A stretch of 64,000 nt of DNA from Paramecium sonneborni (Eukaryota > Ciliophora > Oligohymenophorea > Peniculida > Parameciidae), in contig CAJJDN010000170.1 in the NCBI GenBank assembly GCA_905182985.1, positions 2,359-66,358 on the forward strand, read 5' to 3'. Positions within the stretch are counted from its first letter, which is position 1. Each line of letters starts with the position of its first letter. Positions 48,221 through 61,584 of the stretch are shown here, piece after piece. The notes beneath the pieces are model-generated. The model did no database searches and was not told the DNA's origin. It worked only from the letters and a program-made list of their open reading frames with translations. Made by a program: the position numbers and the translations under genes.

Positions 48221-48913
48221 ATGAATTCAGAATATCCCATAATTTCATGGAAAGAATTGATAAAGCATTTTAAAAGATAATCATTATGGGTTGTAATAGA
48301 AGGTATGGTTTATGATGTGAGTACATATTTGGATAAGCATCCAGGAGGTGAGGAAATTTTAAGAAAATGTGGAGCCAAGGATGCCACAGAATAATTCTTA
48401 GAATATAATCATTCAAATTATGCACGATCGATACTTGCATCTAGATTGGTTGGACAATTAACAAATGAACCACCACCTGATAATTATGCTTAATTACTTA
48501 AACAAAGAAAATAAAGAGTAAGAGTAAATTCAAATACAGATTAAAAATCCATACAAAGCAATTACTTGGGAAGAATTAGAATGCCATAATACATCAGATG
48601 ATGCTTGGATTGTAATAGATGATGATGTGTATGATATAACTGATTTTTTGGGTCAACATCCTGGAGGAATTAAATTATTATTAGATAAAGCAGGTGATGA
48701 TGCATCTACATTCTTCCATCGAGTAGGTCATTCTTAATCAGCTCATAAAATTATGGGTGAATTATAAGTAGGAATAATTGTAGGTATTTTGTATATAATT
48801 ATATATAAGGAATAAAACCAAAAAAAAAGGAAAAACAACAACCAACTAATTATGTGTTAATATTGTTTATCATAATAGTATTTTTTGTATTTCTTTATTT
48901 ATTATTATTTTGA
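48221..48913 (+). CDS. Tail-anchored protein with two cytochrome b5 domains
   Basis: 214 residues with introns 48518-48539 (22 nt) and 48784-48809 (26 nt). Two complete heme-binding b5 domains lie in tandem: the first with [13 protein letters not shown] and EYNHSNYA, the second with [13 protein letters not shown] and HRVGHSQSA; the His of each HPGG and the His of NHS/GHS are the axial heme ligands. A Lys-rich linker (KPKKKEKQQ) precedes a C-terminal hydrophobic anchor of about 20 residues that reaches the stop, as in ER tail-anchored cytochrome b5. Likely role: electron carrier to desaturases or other ER oxidases. Tandem b5 in one tail-anchored protein is uncommon. Confidence 0.92.
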
Positions 48914-49373
48914 TAAATATTATATTATATATCAATATCTTCCATTATATTGTCTTATTTTCATTTTTTAAGTATTATATAACAATCATTTACATAATTG
49001 TAGAATATTATTGTTATTTTAGAAGAACAATCCAATAATAAAATTGAACTTTATAAATATTTCATTAGAAAATTTTGATTTTCTATTTAATTAGTTTAAT
49101 AATGTGACAAACTCTTATAATGATTCTTGTTTAAGAGATTGTTTATTTATAGGAGTAAAAAAATTGAACAATATTGTTGTATATCATATATTTAAAAGAA
49201 TAAATATATTTATGGTATATAGATTATATATGATGAATATAAATGTTTATTTTTAGAATAAAAAAATAAGAGGGAAAGAGTATTGATTGGAAAGTGAATG
49301 CGAAATAAATAGAGTGTATGTGAGTGTATGAAATTGGTTTAATAATAATTAAAATTTAAAATATTGAATTCTG
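48914..49373. other. Intergenic spacer upstream of the Rab gene
   Basis: 460 bp, AT-rich, no gene or repeat seen. It should include the Rab promoter. Confidence 0.5.
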
Positions 49374-50076
49374 ATGAGTAGATAAGCAAATTCATAAGAT
49401 TATGATTGGTTGGTAAAGGTTATTGTAATTGGTGATTCAGGAGTAGGTAAGACAAATATATTGTCTTAATTTTGTGATGCAAAGTTTTCGATAACTCATA
49501 TGGCTACTTTGGGAGTTGATTTTAAGATCAAAACAATAGATGTAGATGGAAAGAAATTGAAATTGTAAATTTGGGACACAGCAGGATAAGAGAGATTTAG
49601 AAATATAACAAAAACATATTACAAGGGTGCATAAGGAGTAGAAATAAATATATATTCATTAGGTGATTTTAACATATAGTGTAATTGATAGACAATCGTT
49701 TTAGAATGTTGATGGATGGTTGAGGGTATGAATAGTTTAGATATAAAAAGTCAATATAAGAGAATACTAATTCAAATGATGTTCAATTAGTGTTAGTAGG
49801 TAATAAAGCTGACATGTCTGCAGAAAGATAAGTAACAATGGAAGAAGGATAAAAGTTATCATAATAATATAACATTCCATTCTTTGAGACTTCTGCTAAA
49901 AGCAATATGAACATTAATGAATCATTCAATAATTTAGCTTAGAGAATCATATCAACTTTATGCAAAATGTAAGCTAATGATGATGGACAAAAACTTGATT
50001 TAAAGAAAACAGAAGGAAAAGAAAAAAATAAATCTGATGTATTATATAAAAAATTCATTAATAGGTCTGTTGCTGA
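49374..50076 (+). CDS. Rab-family small GTPase
   Basis: Vesicle-traffic GTPase of 208 residues with introns 49638-49662 (25 nt), 49726-49750 (25 nt) and 50039-50064 (26 nt). Motifs: P-loop GDSGVGKT near residue 20, effector Thr in MATLGVDFKIKT, WDTAGQERFRN with the catalytic Gln, GNKADM and ETSAK. The last intron places Val-Cys-Cys directly before the stop, so the protein ends in a double-cysteine Rab prenylation motif; without splicing there would be no such signal. The WDTAGQERFR form and GVDF strand fit the Rab1/8/10 group, though the subtype is not certain. Confidence 0.95.
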
Positions 50077-50183
50077 TATTATAAATTAATTACACAAGAT
50101 TTACATTTATTTTTGCTGCTTTTACTTATTGTTATTTTTTTCTTAATCTCCACTTTTTGTATTTCAATTCTTCATTAATTAAT

Positions 50184-51012
50184 ATGCTAGATAAATCAAA
50201 TACAAATTCAAGTGTCCCTGAATCATAATCTCCGAAGAAGCTTCTAGATGGCGTTCAAAAATAAAAGAGATCCAGAACTCGTAAATATAGCGATGCTCAG
50301 CGTGAACACAAGTGCGAATGTGGAAAGTCATACTTAAGTTATCCTGCACTCTATACACACATGAAATAGAAACATAATGGGGTTTACTAATTACTTAATA
50401 CTCTAGTAATCTTAGAAAAACCTAGATGAACAAAGGTTGGAATCGACATATTCAGAGTCACAAACTTAAGACATCTTTACAACTCTTGCAAATGCCTTAG
50501 GTAAAGAGGAAGATAAACCACAAGCTTCTTTGAATTTACAAGATATGTACGATCTAATAATGTGGGAAGTGTAGCTATTAATAATGGAGACTGACAGCAA
50601 AGAAATTAAATTGGGTTACTATCATGAACTATTGAAATAAACTTAAACTACTGATGTAAACACTCCCCAAGATGCATTTATAAGGTTTATTCACGAAGTC
50701 AAAGGAGTCCTTAGTTATGAATAGATGAAACTGATCTTTCTCTTTGTTTACTCCTTTCGAAAGCTTCTGCTTGACTATCCAGACTGTCCTACTAGTGGAC
50801 TAGTTGAAAAAGCTAACTAATTAGTTTGTTTTCAATTGGATAAAGTACTCTAAAGTATTCAACAACTTTCAAATCGAAATTACATAGTACATTTGTCTAG
50901 AGTACCTAATTTAAGAGAAGCAATGATCCAAATAGTACTAGGATTTTGTAATTGGTTATATGCTCGTCATTTGACTGATGACAAATTACTTCTGAAGAGC
51001 GATTCTGATTGA
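50184..51012 (+). CDS. Ciliate-type single zinc-finger protein
   Basis: 267 residues with intron 50376-50400 or close (25 nt; a 34-nt version ending at the next AG also keeps the frame, giving 264). One finger near residues 45-67: CECGKSYLSYPALYTHMKQKH, a C-x-C...H-x4-H variant. The rest has no known domain but is helical with a conserved-looking C-terminal part (FIRFIHEVKGVLSYEQMKLI and ALYARH-like end). Codon use differs from its neighbours: more CTC/CTG, CGT/CGA, GAC and CCC, so the gene is visibly richer in G+C. A single finger suggests RNA or protein binding as likely as DNA binding. High expression could explain the codon choice, as could transfer. Confidence 0.8.
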
Positions 51013-51152
51013 TTTTTTTATATCAAAAATAGAAATCATTCTTGAGAAGCAATTTCTTTCTTCTCGTATGATATTTTTTTTAATTCCATTAATCTTCATG
51101 TGATTATTCGAAATGAATAGAGTAACCTAATTTTATTATATATATAGATAGA

Positions 51153-54100
51153 TCATTAATGTTACAGCACTGGAGCTGTGGATTCCTCTTCAGGGTCCTC
51201 TAATGGTTTATGCCATCTTACTTAGACTCCTTTTAACTTGCCCTAATAAACATTTAAAAATAAATAATACATCAAAATTTTCAAATGAGTCAAATTTTAC
51301 TAAAGATAATTTAAAATTTTTTGGAAGAACATGTCTTGAAACATTTGTAAATTCCTAAACTCCTTACTCACTTTTAATATAAAAACGAGTAAAATCATCT
51401 TAATGGCTGAGGTACACAAAAAACCATTATTCAATTTAAATATCACAACTTTACCAAATTGGTTATGGTTTTTTACCAAATGAATAACTTCCAAAAGTTA
51501 TTTGATTCGATTTTGCTAAAACCAAAAGAGTATTAAAGTTTAGATCTGTTGATAATTTCATAACTCCTTAGAGAGAGTCTAAATCACCTTCATTCTTAGA
51601 ATATAACCAAATCCAACCAGAAATAGAATAGGTTTTTTGTTCAGGATACTAGAATTCTTAAATAAAAGAGGCATCTTCATCAATTTAAGTGTCACACCCT
51701 TTCCATTCGAAATGCTCAATTTTTAATTAAATATCAGGCAAGCGAATGTGCAATTTGTTAATCATGCTAGCCAATTTTTGAGTATCATCTAAATAAGCCC
51801 CATCTCCTAAGAATAGTCTTAAATCATAAATTTGACCTTTAAATGATTAAAATCCAAATTCAGGTTTGTTTATGATCAATTAAGCATATCCTAATATAAA
51901 ATGTTCAATATCTTTGAGAATAGTATGTTCTGCTTTTTGTGATTATTTATGAATTACAGCAGCATAGAGATTAGTTTCTTTATAAGCAAAGTATATATAA
52001 TTCCAATCTCCTTCAATAAAATCATATGGGATTTAGGTATTAATAGCAGTAATACTTTATTTTTTGTTATAAGTACTAAATTCATAATTTTTATTTGTAA
52101 GATAAGAGAATAATACCCTATCTCCTAATTAAGCTTTATCTTCATATTATTTTCTGTTTGTAAATCTATATATATTGTGAAATTGAATTTATTTTGATTC
52201 AAAGAACTCTGATTCCCATCTTGTCCAAACTCCAATGGCATACTAATTGACAGCACTATGAAATTCAACAGTTGTTTTTTGATCTTCATCATTTTAGTAC
52301 CACATTTCTCTTTAATTATTTTTAATATTATAATAATTGGGTAATTTATCTTGATAGGCTGGTTTATTTAAATCAATTATTGAATGGTATCCATATAAGA
52401 ATTGCCATTATTGTTGAATACCATCAAAATTAATTTTGTCAAGATCCTAACCTAATAAAATACCTAAATAATTAGTTTCCATATGCCAAATATTATTGAG
52501 TAGAATAACTTCATCAGATTGAAATTATTTCAATAGAATTTAAACTGTCTAATCTATATCATCATAACTCATATAAACATAATGCCAAATAACAGCAGAA
52601 TCCATTTCAATAGAATTCTCAATTAATTTATGTTCATTAACATTCTATATTTATGATAAGGTATAAGTTTAGAATTTTATAAATTATTAATCGCAAACCT
52701 AAATGAGTAATGTTCTATCACCTTAAATTAATTTGTCATTTAATTTTTCATTCTCATATAAACGAATTAATGTTTAACAAGAGATTTCTTATTCAAATTT
52801 ACTTAAAGGTGAATAATTTAATTTAAACCATCCACAAACTGAATAAGAACCAACATTATGAAAATCATGTTCATTAAATTCATGATCTAATTCAATAACA
52901 CCATTTTTTTATTTGTATTAATACTCTAGAGTAGATTCTTCTGGAATTTCATACTATATAATATAATCTAATAATTTAGATTCTAAAAATGATCCACTTT
53001 ATCCAAATGATCCACTTCCTATCATAATTGCAATTTTCAATATTTAACCATTAAATCCTATAACATGATCTTCTGATCCAAATATCACCTATACAAAATC
53101 TGTTAAAGGATTTTACAATAAATTTTAATTGGAATTTTGTTTTTCTTATTTGCCATCGTATACATAAAATTTAGCAATTTATTATTTCCTTTTATAACCG
53201 GCATATAAGAAATACCATCTATTTTCTAATCTATCAATTTCAATAATCCTATATTCATTTGGAGCATTATCATTAATATCATATGTATTAAAACTTATTG
53301 AATCTTTTAATCCATAGGCACTAATTAACCTATCTCCTAAATCTATCTTTCCTTCATTCAATTATTAATTAGAAGTCATTCTAAATATTTAGAAATTATC
53401 AGATTTTCTATAAATCCTTTCAGGATATGTAGAACTAAACTTACACCAAAATGATACAGCATATTCACTCATTGAATCAACTTCATTAAATGTATATTTT
53501 TATGAATCTGTTACTTTTTCAATTTCCTATATAATCTTAGGTAATTATATATTCCCAGCTATAAATGATGATAATTTTCCAAATTTATCATCAATAAAAC
53601 TTCCTTATCCTAAAGTTAATATAACATGGGAAATTTAAATTGTATTGGAATTTGGATCATTAAAATCTTTCATTAAATAAAGCCACATTTAATCATTTAT
53701 TGCATGAATTACATTCTCTTTATTCATTTAACATATATAATCATCAATTTTTAAATATATTATAATTTTCTATTCTAATTTAGAATAACTTTAATATGAA
53801 AATGCCCACATATTTTAATGATATAATTCTATTTTGCATTATTAAGTAATTTATAAATCTATTTAATCCATATTTAGTAAAGTGTAAGTACTATATTAAA
53901 CATGATCTAAATGATTGAATAGATGAAATACACGATCTCCTAGAAATTTGTTGTCTGATGGGTTTTCATTTTAGGTGAGTCTATATAAAAATGAATTTTG
54001 AGTAATTTTAAACCACATTTGAATGGAATATTGATTAGCATTACCTTCAATATGTATAGGATTATCTCCATTATAATTATCAGTTCTATCTTCTAATATT

Positions 54101-57100
54101 GTAATAACATTATCTATATAGATTTAAGTTGGTTTTCTGTTGATTTTATAAATCATTTGCTTAAGTAAATCTTGATCAATGAATGCTCCTTTTCCTAAAT
54201 ATAACCTAATTCCAGTAATCAATCCATTAAATTAGGGATAACTTTTGGATGCTCTTCCAAACTGGAGATGTAGATGATTTCTAATGAATGGATGTAAGAC
54301 ATTTTGTTGAATTGATCTAATACCATTATAATCAGCAATGAAAGCTATAGTTTAACCTAATTCCTATTATTATCTTTAATAAGCATAGTAGATAAAGATC
54401 CATTCACTTTCATGATAAGCATAATAATTTAATGATTATGTAGTTTGTAAGGAAATGAATTAATAACTACCAACATTCATAATAACACTTAAGAGATGAT
54501 CCATTTGATCTAAGTATAATCTAGCAATTCCCATTAATTTAGGTTTGATAAGATTAATAGTACTTGAATAATGTCTATATTAAATCCATAGACCATAACC
54601 ATATTCATATAATCCATCTAATAATAAATCATCACTCTATTATAATGATATTTGTTGTGTTTGACAATCTAATACTTCTGTATGTTCTTTCATTTCTTGA
54701 GCTTAAATTAAATGATCAGTTCCAGCTATATATCCAAAATGAACTTTAATACTTTATTATTCACTTTCATAACTACCTTCTCTGTACGCACCGATACCTA
54801 CATTCAATACCCATTATTTTAATGAACCCATAAACTGTAGATACTCCTTTCTTGATTATCCTAACAATATTGAGAATATAGACATGTAATAATGATTTAC
54901 ATCATTCATAATGAATGAATCTTTCATAAATCTATACTCAATATATGTATATGTCTAATAATCTTTATATCCAAAATAAATATAAGTCCATTAATCCCAG
55001 TACTCTCCAAAACTACTTTCTTTATTTAAGTATTTATCGCAATCTATTATACATGTATAGGTGATGAATTTATAATTAATATCATTTCTTAAAATTTGTA
55101 ATGTTGCTTAATCATTACTTTCATCTAATGTTCTTTAACTTAATGTAATAATATGATATTATTCTCCTGATTTCTCTATTCCATTAAATTTAATCCATCC
55201 AGATAAACTATATTCCGTAACTCCTTAGAATTATGTAAATTCATATTTCTCGTCTATTGGACTTTATTATATAGCACCTATCAATTAAATTGTCTATTAT
55301 GTGATACCAATCACATAAGGTAATCCTTCTGTATCAATTTATTATAACTCACTTTCCTATTTAAAAGAATAAGGTCCAAATTAAAATTATATTCTTGCGA
55401 ATTCACCATTAAAAAAAGGAGTATGATGTTTGCCTACATAAAATTCAATCGCATTTATTATAAATTCATGTTCATTTATAAATTATACTGATTTTAATTC
55501 TTTTCCCAATTTATTTACTATTCCTAAAGCTTTTTTCTCTAATCTATTATATCCAAAATATAAATAAATCCATTATCCCTCTAAATCTTAATACTCAATC
55601 TATTTCACATCATCTAATGATTAAAACAAATATGATGTTTTAGTCAATTAAATCTCTAATAATATTTATTTATATTCTCTTCTCAAATGAGCTATTGAAT
55701 GTATTTCTGCTCTATTCTATAAATATATTGGATATGTACGTATCCATCTACTCCACATACCAAAACTATATTCACTTTAACCATTCACATTCTAATCATA
55801 TATCTATGAAAACACAGGTTAAATTTAGTTATATCTACTTGCCTTTATTTCTTCTTAATTTGATATTAATCTATTTCTCAAATACAAATTCAATGCTCCT
55901 TCATCATCTAAAGTCATTCTCTCATTATATGATTTTGGTCCAACATTTACTTTTAAATATCCAATCTTCCCATTAAAACTTGATATTTCCTCATCTCCTC
56001 CAATTGTCAAATATAATTTTGTTACCTATTTATGTTAGATTCCATTAAATTCTAAACTCTATGCAAAACCTGGATATATCACATATCCAAATGCTTTCAA
56101 ACTTCCTATATCATAACTAAATTATCCATATGTCCAAACAAGTTAATTAGATTTCAATTATTTTGTTACTCTTTTCTATTCCTCAATTATTGAATAAGTA
56201 CTAAAATATATCTAACCTTCTGCTCCTCCTCCATATATCTAATGAATTTCTAATGCTCTATCTCCTGTTTTATCACTTTTATCCTTATTACTTCTTAAAT
56301 TTAATATTTAAAATTCATTCTATTCTTCCACCAAAATATTATCAATCCATCGAAACCATCCCTTCACTTAATACTATGTTATGATATACTCATTATCAAA
56401 AACTTACATTTATATTGAATCCTATTTATTATTTGCTGAAAACTCCTTTGTCTCCTCTATTAAATTTATCGTTGACTTTTTCAATAATACTTATGGCATA
56501 TTACAATGTTTCTAAATTAATTTCAATACATCTTCATTTGTATTTATAAATGCAGGCTCATCAAAATCAAAATAGATATTTGCAAACTACCCTGCCAAAC
56601 TCAAATAATCAAACTCAGATCCACCAAATATTACCTTATAATATCTGCTTGGTTTGTGTCTACCATATTGCTCAAATCGTATAATATGATTTCCCCCAAA
56701 TTTTACTAAAAATCCTACAATGGCTGAGTTTTATTTTGAATAACAAATAAAATACCAATTTCCATTTACATTCTCTTATAATTTGACAAGTCTCTCTTTT
56801 GATTTAAGATTCTCATCCAAATCATATGTTGCAAAAACAAATACATTCGTATACAGAAAAACACTTAAAGCTCTATCCCCATAGTAAGTTAAATCTCCAT
56901 GTTCTTTATTTGTTGTTAATCTGCTCAAGAAGTAATATTTTTCTGTGTCTTAAATCTCATTCTCAGAAAAACGAACCCAATATCCATAACCACATTCATC
57001 ACTTCCCTCTAACAATTTATCTTCCATTTCATATTTTTCTGAAGGTTCTCCCTCTTTAGACTCATAATACTTTGTATTCAACACTTATTCCTAGTTTAAC

Positions 57101-57247
57101 TCCTATTACTTTTTCAAAGGTTTGTAATATGCAGGTTCTAAAGACAACTCTTATGAATTACTGATCCTGACTAAATAGTATAATCTACTTACTAAGACTC
57201 GCATGGATTAATCCTATTCCAATCATTAATATCATAATTAACTTCAT
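51153..57247 (-). CDS. Giant secreted protein with ten LamG-like (ConA-like) repeats
   Basis: About 2,014 residues, ATG at 57245-57247, with introns recognised at both ends: a 22-nt one at about 57169-57190 after the signal peptide, and 51243-51270 (28 nt). The N-terminus MKLIMILMIGIGLIHASLS is a signal peptide. Then about ten domains of ~200 residues follow, each opening with a Y-S-x-x-x-W-like strand (for example EYSLSGWIKF, EYAVSFWCKF, TYSISGWIWL), with GDRxL, a W-xx-IY-x-xY strand and a closing FNGxIxxxRxxxGxGA element. This pattern fits the LamG/concanavalin-A-like jelly-roll fold, used for carbohydrate or protein binding. No TM anchor at the C-terminus (ends STAPVLQHQ). It probably forms part of the cell coat or a secreted matrix. 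No family member is named. Confidence 0.8.
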
Positions 57248-57284
57248 TCCGTTTTAAAAAATAAATATAATTATATAAATTATT

Positions 57285-60166
57285 TCAAACTTGGCAATGT
57301 AGAAACTATTAATATCTTTAAAATCTTTCTCTCGAATCTATATTATAAGGATTAGTAGCAAGGACCTAAATTATCAATTTAATAATTACCCTATATTTAT
57401 AATTTTAAAACCATTCTTTTTGTTGTATTAATTGCATTCTATACTTAGTAAATTTTTCTGGCTACTCAAAATTGAATAATTTTGATCCATCTAATTGTAT
57501 AACTGTATCAAAATACTATTACTATGTTTCTTATTATTATGATGGTTCTTATTATACAATATTTATTTAATTAAAATAACTTTCGTTATTTTTCGAGATT
57601 TATTATTCTTCAATTTCATCACCAAGTTCCAGTTCCATTTCCCCTATTTTACTGTAAAGTAGGTATAATTATTCTAAAGAATGTAATAATTCAGGTTAAG
57701 GATTAGTATCATTTATATTTAATTCCATTTAATCTAATATTTTAGATTTCTATTTTAAAGTTTATCTCCAATTATTAGATTTCTCAGTATCATCTGCAAT
57801 TTTTAGCTATTATTCTCTGATTTCTGATTTAAGTTTCTTTATTAAATTATTTTTCATATCATTTTAATCGAACTATTAAGACATCCCTATTTATGATCTT
57901 AATTATTCAGAATCTATTAATAATTTTCTTCTCATCTACTTTATTTTTTCTTTATCTGTTTTGTATAATTATTATTCTCTATTTAAAGCTACTCTTTCAT
58001 CTAAAAGAATTAATTTCCATTTACGCCTAAATCTAATAAAAATTGTTTACATTTATACTGCATTCTCTTCAATTACAACACTTTAATTCATAGACAGATT
58101 ATTTTAAATATTTATCTCAGTTCCAAAATTCTTAGGTCCTGTTTATCTAAATAGATTGCTTTAAAACTTTGAATTATCATTGCTTTAATTTTAATTTGCT
58201 ACCAATTATTCTCTTAATTCATTAACACTTTGAATCATATTTTACATAGTTTATTATCTCTATTAAAATTCTTAATGTTTTCTTATCATTTCCTAATAAT
58301 TGTGTTCTAGTAATTCTAATTCTTTATCTGCTACTTTATCATCTTACTTATATTATTCAACTAAATATTGTAAACGATCTAATTCAAATTTAATTACTTC
58401 TTTTTATTTTAATTCATTTTATAAATCATATTTTGAAACAACTATATTCATACTTGTTAATTTCTCTTCAGATTCCATCTTTTTTCTTTTATACTATTTT
58501 ATTTCTTCTTTCAATTCATGTATTAGACTTTTTGTTTAATTTATTTCCATACATAAATCTATTTCTTTTCCATTTCCTAAAATTTTACCTGTTTTTTTTT
58601 CATAATCTTTTTATATTTTCTCTAATTTTTATCTTTATGTTTCTTCTAACTTTTTTTTCATTTCTTAATATTAATCGAATATTTATCTTTCACAATTAAT
58701 TAATTTTGTTTATATTTGTTATGATAATTTATCCTTCTATTGAGTAATCTTCTTTATATTTTCTTACTTTCTTTATTCAATATCTAATTTTCTATAATCA
58801 TAAATTTAAGATTATAACATTTTAGATTCACTCAATTCAATATTTTATAATTAATCACTAAATTCTTATTAAATCTAATTAAATTTAGGATCATATTAAC
58901 TCTTCATTTCATCTTTAATTGATCTAACCATTCTCTAATTTTCTTCTTATAAATCTATTATTTCAAATTTATACTCTCTTTTAGTTTAATCAAATTCAGT
59001 CATCAATTTTCTTTTTATTGTCTCCTATTCTTATCTTAACTTTTTAATATTTTCTTATTCTATTTATTACATCTTAGTATATATTTCTTAAGTAAATTCT
59101 TTTTTATATTTATTTAATTAATTTTCCACATTCTTTTTTTTCTCTTACATTTATTTCATCCATTTAGAATCAGAATCAGAAAGTTCTTTCTATCTTTAAT
59201 TAATTCTTTTAATAATATCTTTTTATTATCCTTAAAGTTCTTATTCCAAAAATCTTAATTTATTTTTCATAGTTTTTTCTTATTCATATTCATAATTCTC
59301 TAAATTACGTTCTAATTATTTAGCCATTTAATTCTTTTAATTTAATATATTCTATTCCATATCATCTTCTACCTTTCTTTTAACTTTCTTTTTTTTCTCT
59401 TCTTCACTCCTATTTAAATTTTCCTTTTATTTTTCATATTCTTCTTTTAATTCAAATAATTCTGGATCTGCTTCATTCATTAACATCAATTCCATTTTAT
59501 TCAATTTTTATTTATTTTCCTCTTTTAACTTAATAACATCCTTCTTTTTCTCCTCTTCATAATCTTATGCTTATTTAGCAAATTCTTAATCCACTTAAGA
59601 TAATAAATTTTATGTTGCTGTTGTTTAAATTGGATTTTACAACACATAACCTTAATTCTATCGGTTATCGTAATATAAATTAGAATCCATCATAAATGAT
59701 TCAGCTTCTTCATTTCCATCCAAATAATTTGGTTCTCTATACTTTTCTATATCCTTTTTAAACTTATTAATCCCTGTTGATTTCTCAAATAAATATTCTA
59801 AATACTTTTTTTTTCTAATTTTAAGTATCAATCTATTTTGCCTCCATATACTTTTTTGCATATATTACATCACAAGGATGATCAAAAATTATTTCTTATG
59901 TTTCCCTGTTTTTATAGAAAACTTACTCTTCTCCATTTATCTTCTTTGAACAAATCTTCCATTCCTCTGGTAATTTTGCTTTTAAACCAGCCTTTGCAAT
60001 ATCCAAATATTAATTATCTTCAGGTAAATTCATTCCCAAATGAATTGCATATTCACGAATTTCTAAATATTACAATAATTAAACCTTATTTTGTAGGAGA
60101 ATAATCCTCCATTATTTCCTCTTCCAAAGTTTACGTTTCATCATTCTCATTAAAACTTCTATTCAT
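57285..60166 (-). CDS. CEP164: CEP164-like centriolar/basal-body protein
   Basis: About 945 residues; introns 60063-60084 (22 nt) and 59784-59805 (22 nt), and a possible 24-nt in-frame one close to the end. The N-terminal ~90 residues match the CEP164 WW-type domain: EIREYAIHLGMNLPEDNQYL, then AKLPEEWKICSKKINGEEQV and FYKNRETQEIIFDHPCD. After that comes a long Lys/Glu/Gln-rich coiled coil to about residue 830 and a short tail ending NPYNIDSRERFQRYQQFLHC plus two residues. CEP164 is a distal-appendage protein that docks the basal body to the plasma membrane and recruits ciliogenesis factors; in a ciliate it would act on cortical basal bodies. Its stop lies 37 bp from the start of the LamG-repeat gene on the same strand. 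Confidence 0.85.
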
Positions 60167-60836
60167 TTAATGATTCATACCGAACATTTAACTTAATTAT
60201 ATAATTTAATATATTCAAACTTAAATCTCCTCTCTAGATTGATGTAATTAAATCTCAACACCTTTTCTAACCTTATTTACTTATTTTATTAATGTTATAT
60301 ACAGTATTTCTATTAAGCATCTTCAAAAAAAATCACTCTAACTACTGAATACTCTTATTAAATTATAAAAGTTAATAAAATTTGATCGTTTTCGTTAAAT
60401 TTGAATTATTCATTTATTAATAACTTAAATTCTTAAAATCAAATAAAAGTTGTTTTTAGTAAAATCATATATTTCTTAAAGCAATAGATATAATACAAAT
60501 TAATAGAGTATTTAGAGGTATCTATAGAGTAATTTATGGATTATTAAACCACATTCATATAAATAGATGAATCTAAGATATAGAAATGAATAGTTGCAAT
60601 AAATGGACAGTAACAAAATCTTGAATAACTTATATATAGAGAAAAATAAAATGAAAATTTTGAGTTATTTATAAAAGTATAAGAAGAAAATAAAAGAATT
60701 AATTAATAAAAAAATAAATTTACATTGAAGTCATTTATTTTGATATTTCTATTTTGAAGAAGATTAAATGATCCAAAAGATTTTTGCGCTTATTCATTAT
60801 TCATACTCAAATATAGGATAAGGCCTTCATTTAAAA
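60167..60836. other. Intergenic spacer upstream of the CEP164-like gene
   Basis: About 670 bp without a visible gene; it ends at the minisatellite. It must hold the CEP164-like promoter. Confidence 0.5.
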
Positions 60837-61571
60837 AATATATATTTATGAATCTTAATGAATAATATATAAATATATATTTATGAATCTTAATGAATAA
60901 TATATAAATATATATTTATGAATCTTAATGAATAATATATAAAAATATATTTATGAATCTTAATGAATAATATATAAATATATATTTATGAATCTTAATG
61001 AATAATATATAAAAATATATTTATGAATCTTAATGAATAATATATAAATATATATTTATGAATCTTAATGAATAATATATAAAAATATATTTATGAATCT
61101 TAATGAATAATATATAAATATATATTTATGAATCTTAATGAATAATATATAAAAATATATTTATGAATCTTAATGAATAATATATAAATATATATTTATG
61201 AATCTTAATGAATAATATATAAAAATATATTTATGAATCTTAATGAATAATATATAAATATATATTTATGAATCTTAATGAATAATATATAAAAATATAT
61301 TTATGAATCTTAATGAATAATATATAAATATATATTTATGAATCTTAATGAATAATATATAAAAATATATTTATGAATCTTAATGAATAATATATAAATA
61401 TATATTTATGAATCTTAATGAATAATATATAAAAATATATTTATGAATCTTAATGAATAATATATAAATATATATTTATGAATCTTAATGAATAATATAT
61501 AAAAATATATTTATGAATCTTAATGAATAATATATAAATATATATTTATGAATCTTAATGAATAATATATA
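60837..61571. repeat. 35-bp minisatellite, about 21 copies
   Basis: The 35-bp unit contains TTATGAATCTTAATGAATAA followed by an AT-rich linker. The core recurs exactly every 35 bp from 60846 to 61546. Two linker variants, ATAAATATATAT and ATAAAAATATAT, alternate from the fourth copy on, giving a 70-bp higher-order unit. Units are otherwise almost identical, so the array is young or homogenised. Confidence 0.95.
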
Positions 61572-61584
61572 AAACTATAATTAA

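Noticed and set aside
59658..59861. 67-residue - strand frame under the standard code
   Set aside because: It reads through the second intron of the CEP164-like gene and begins out of frame; the spliced model is better supported by homology.
60837..61571. CRISPR array or telomere repeat
   Set aside because: The units are contiguous without unique spacers, and ciliate telomere repeats are G-rich short units; this is a minisatellite.
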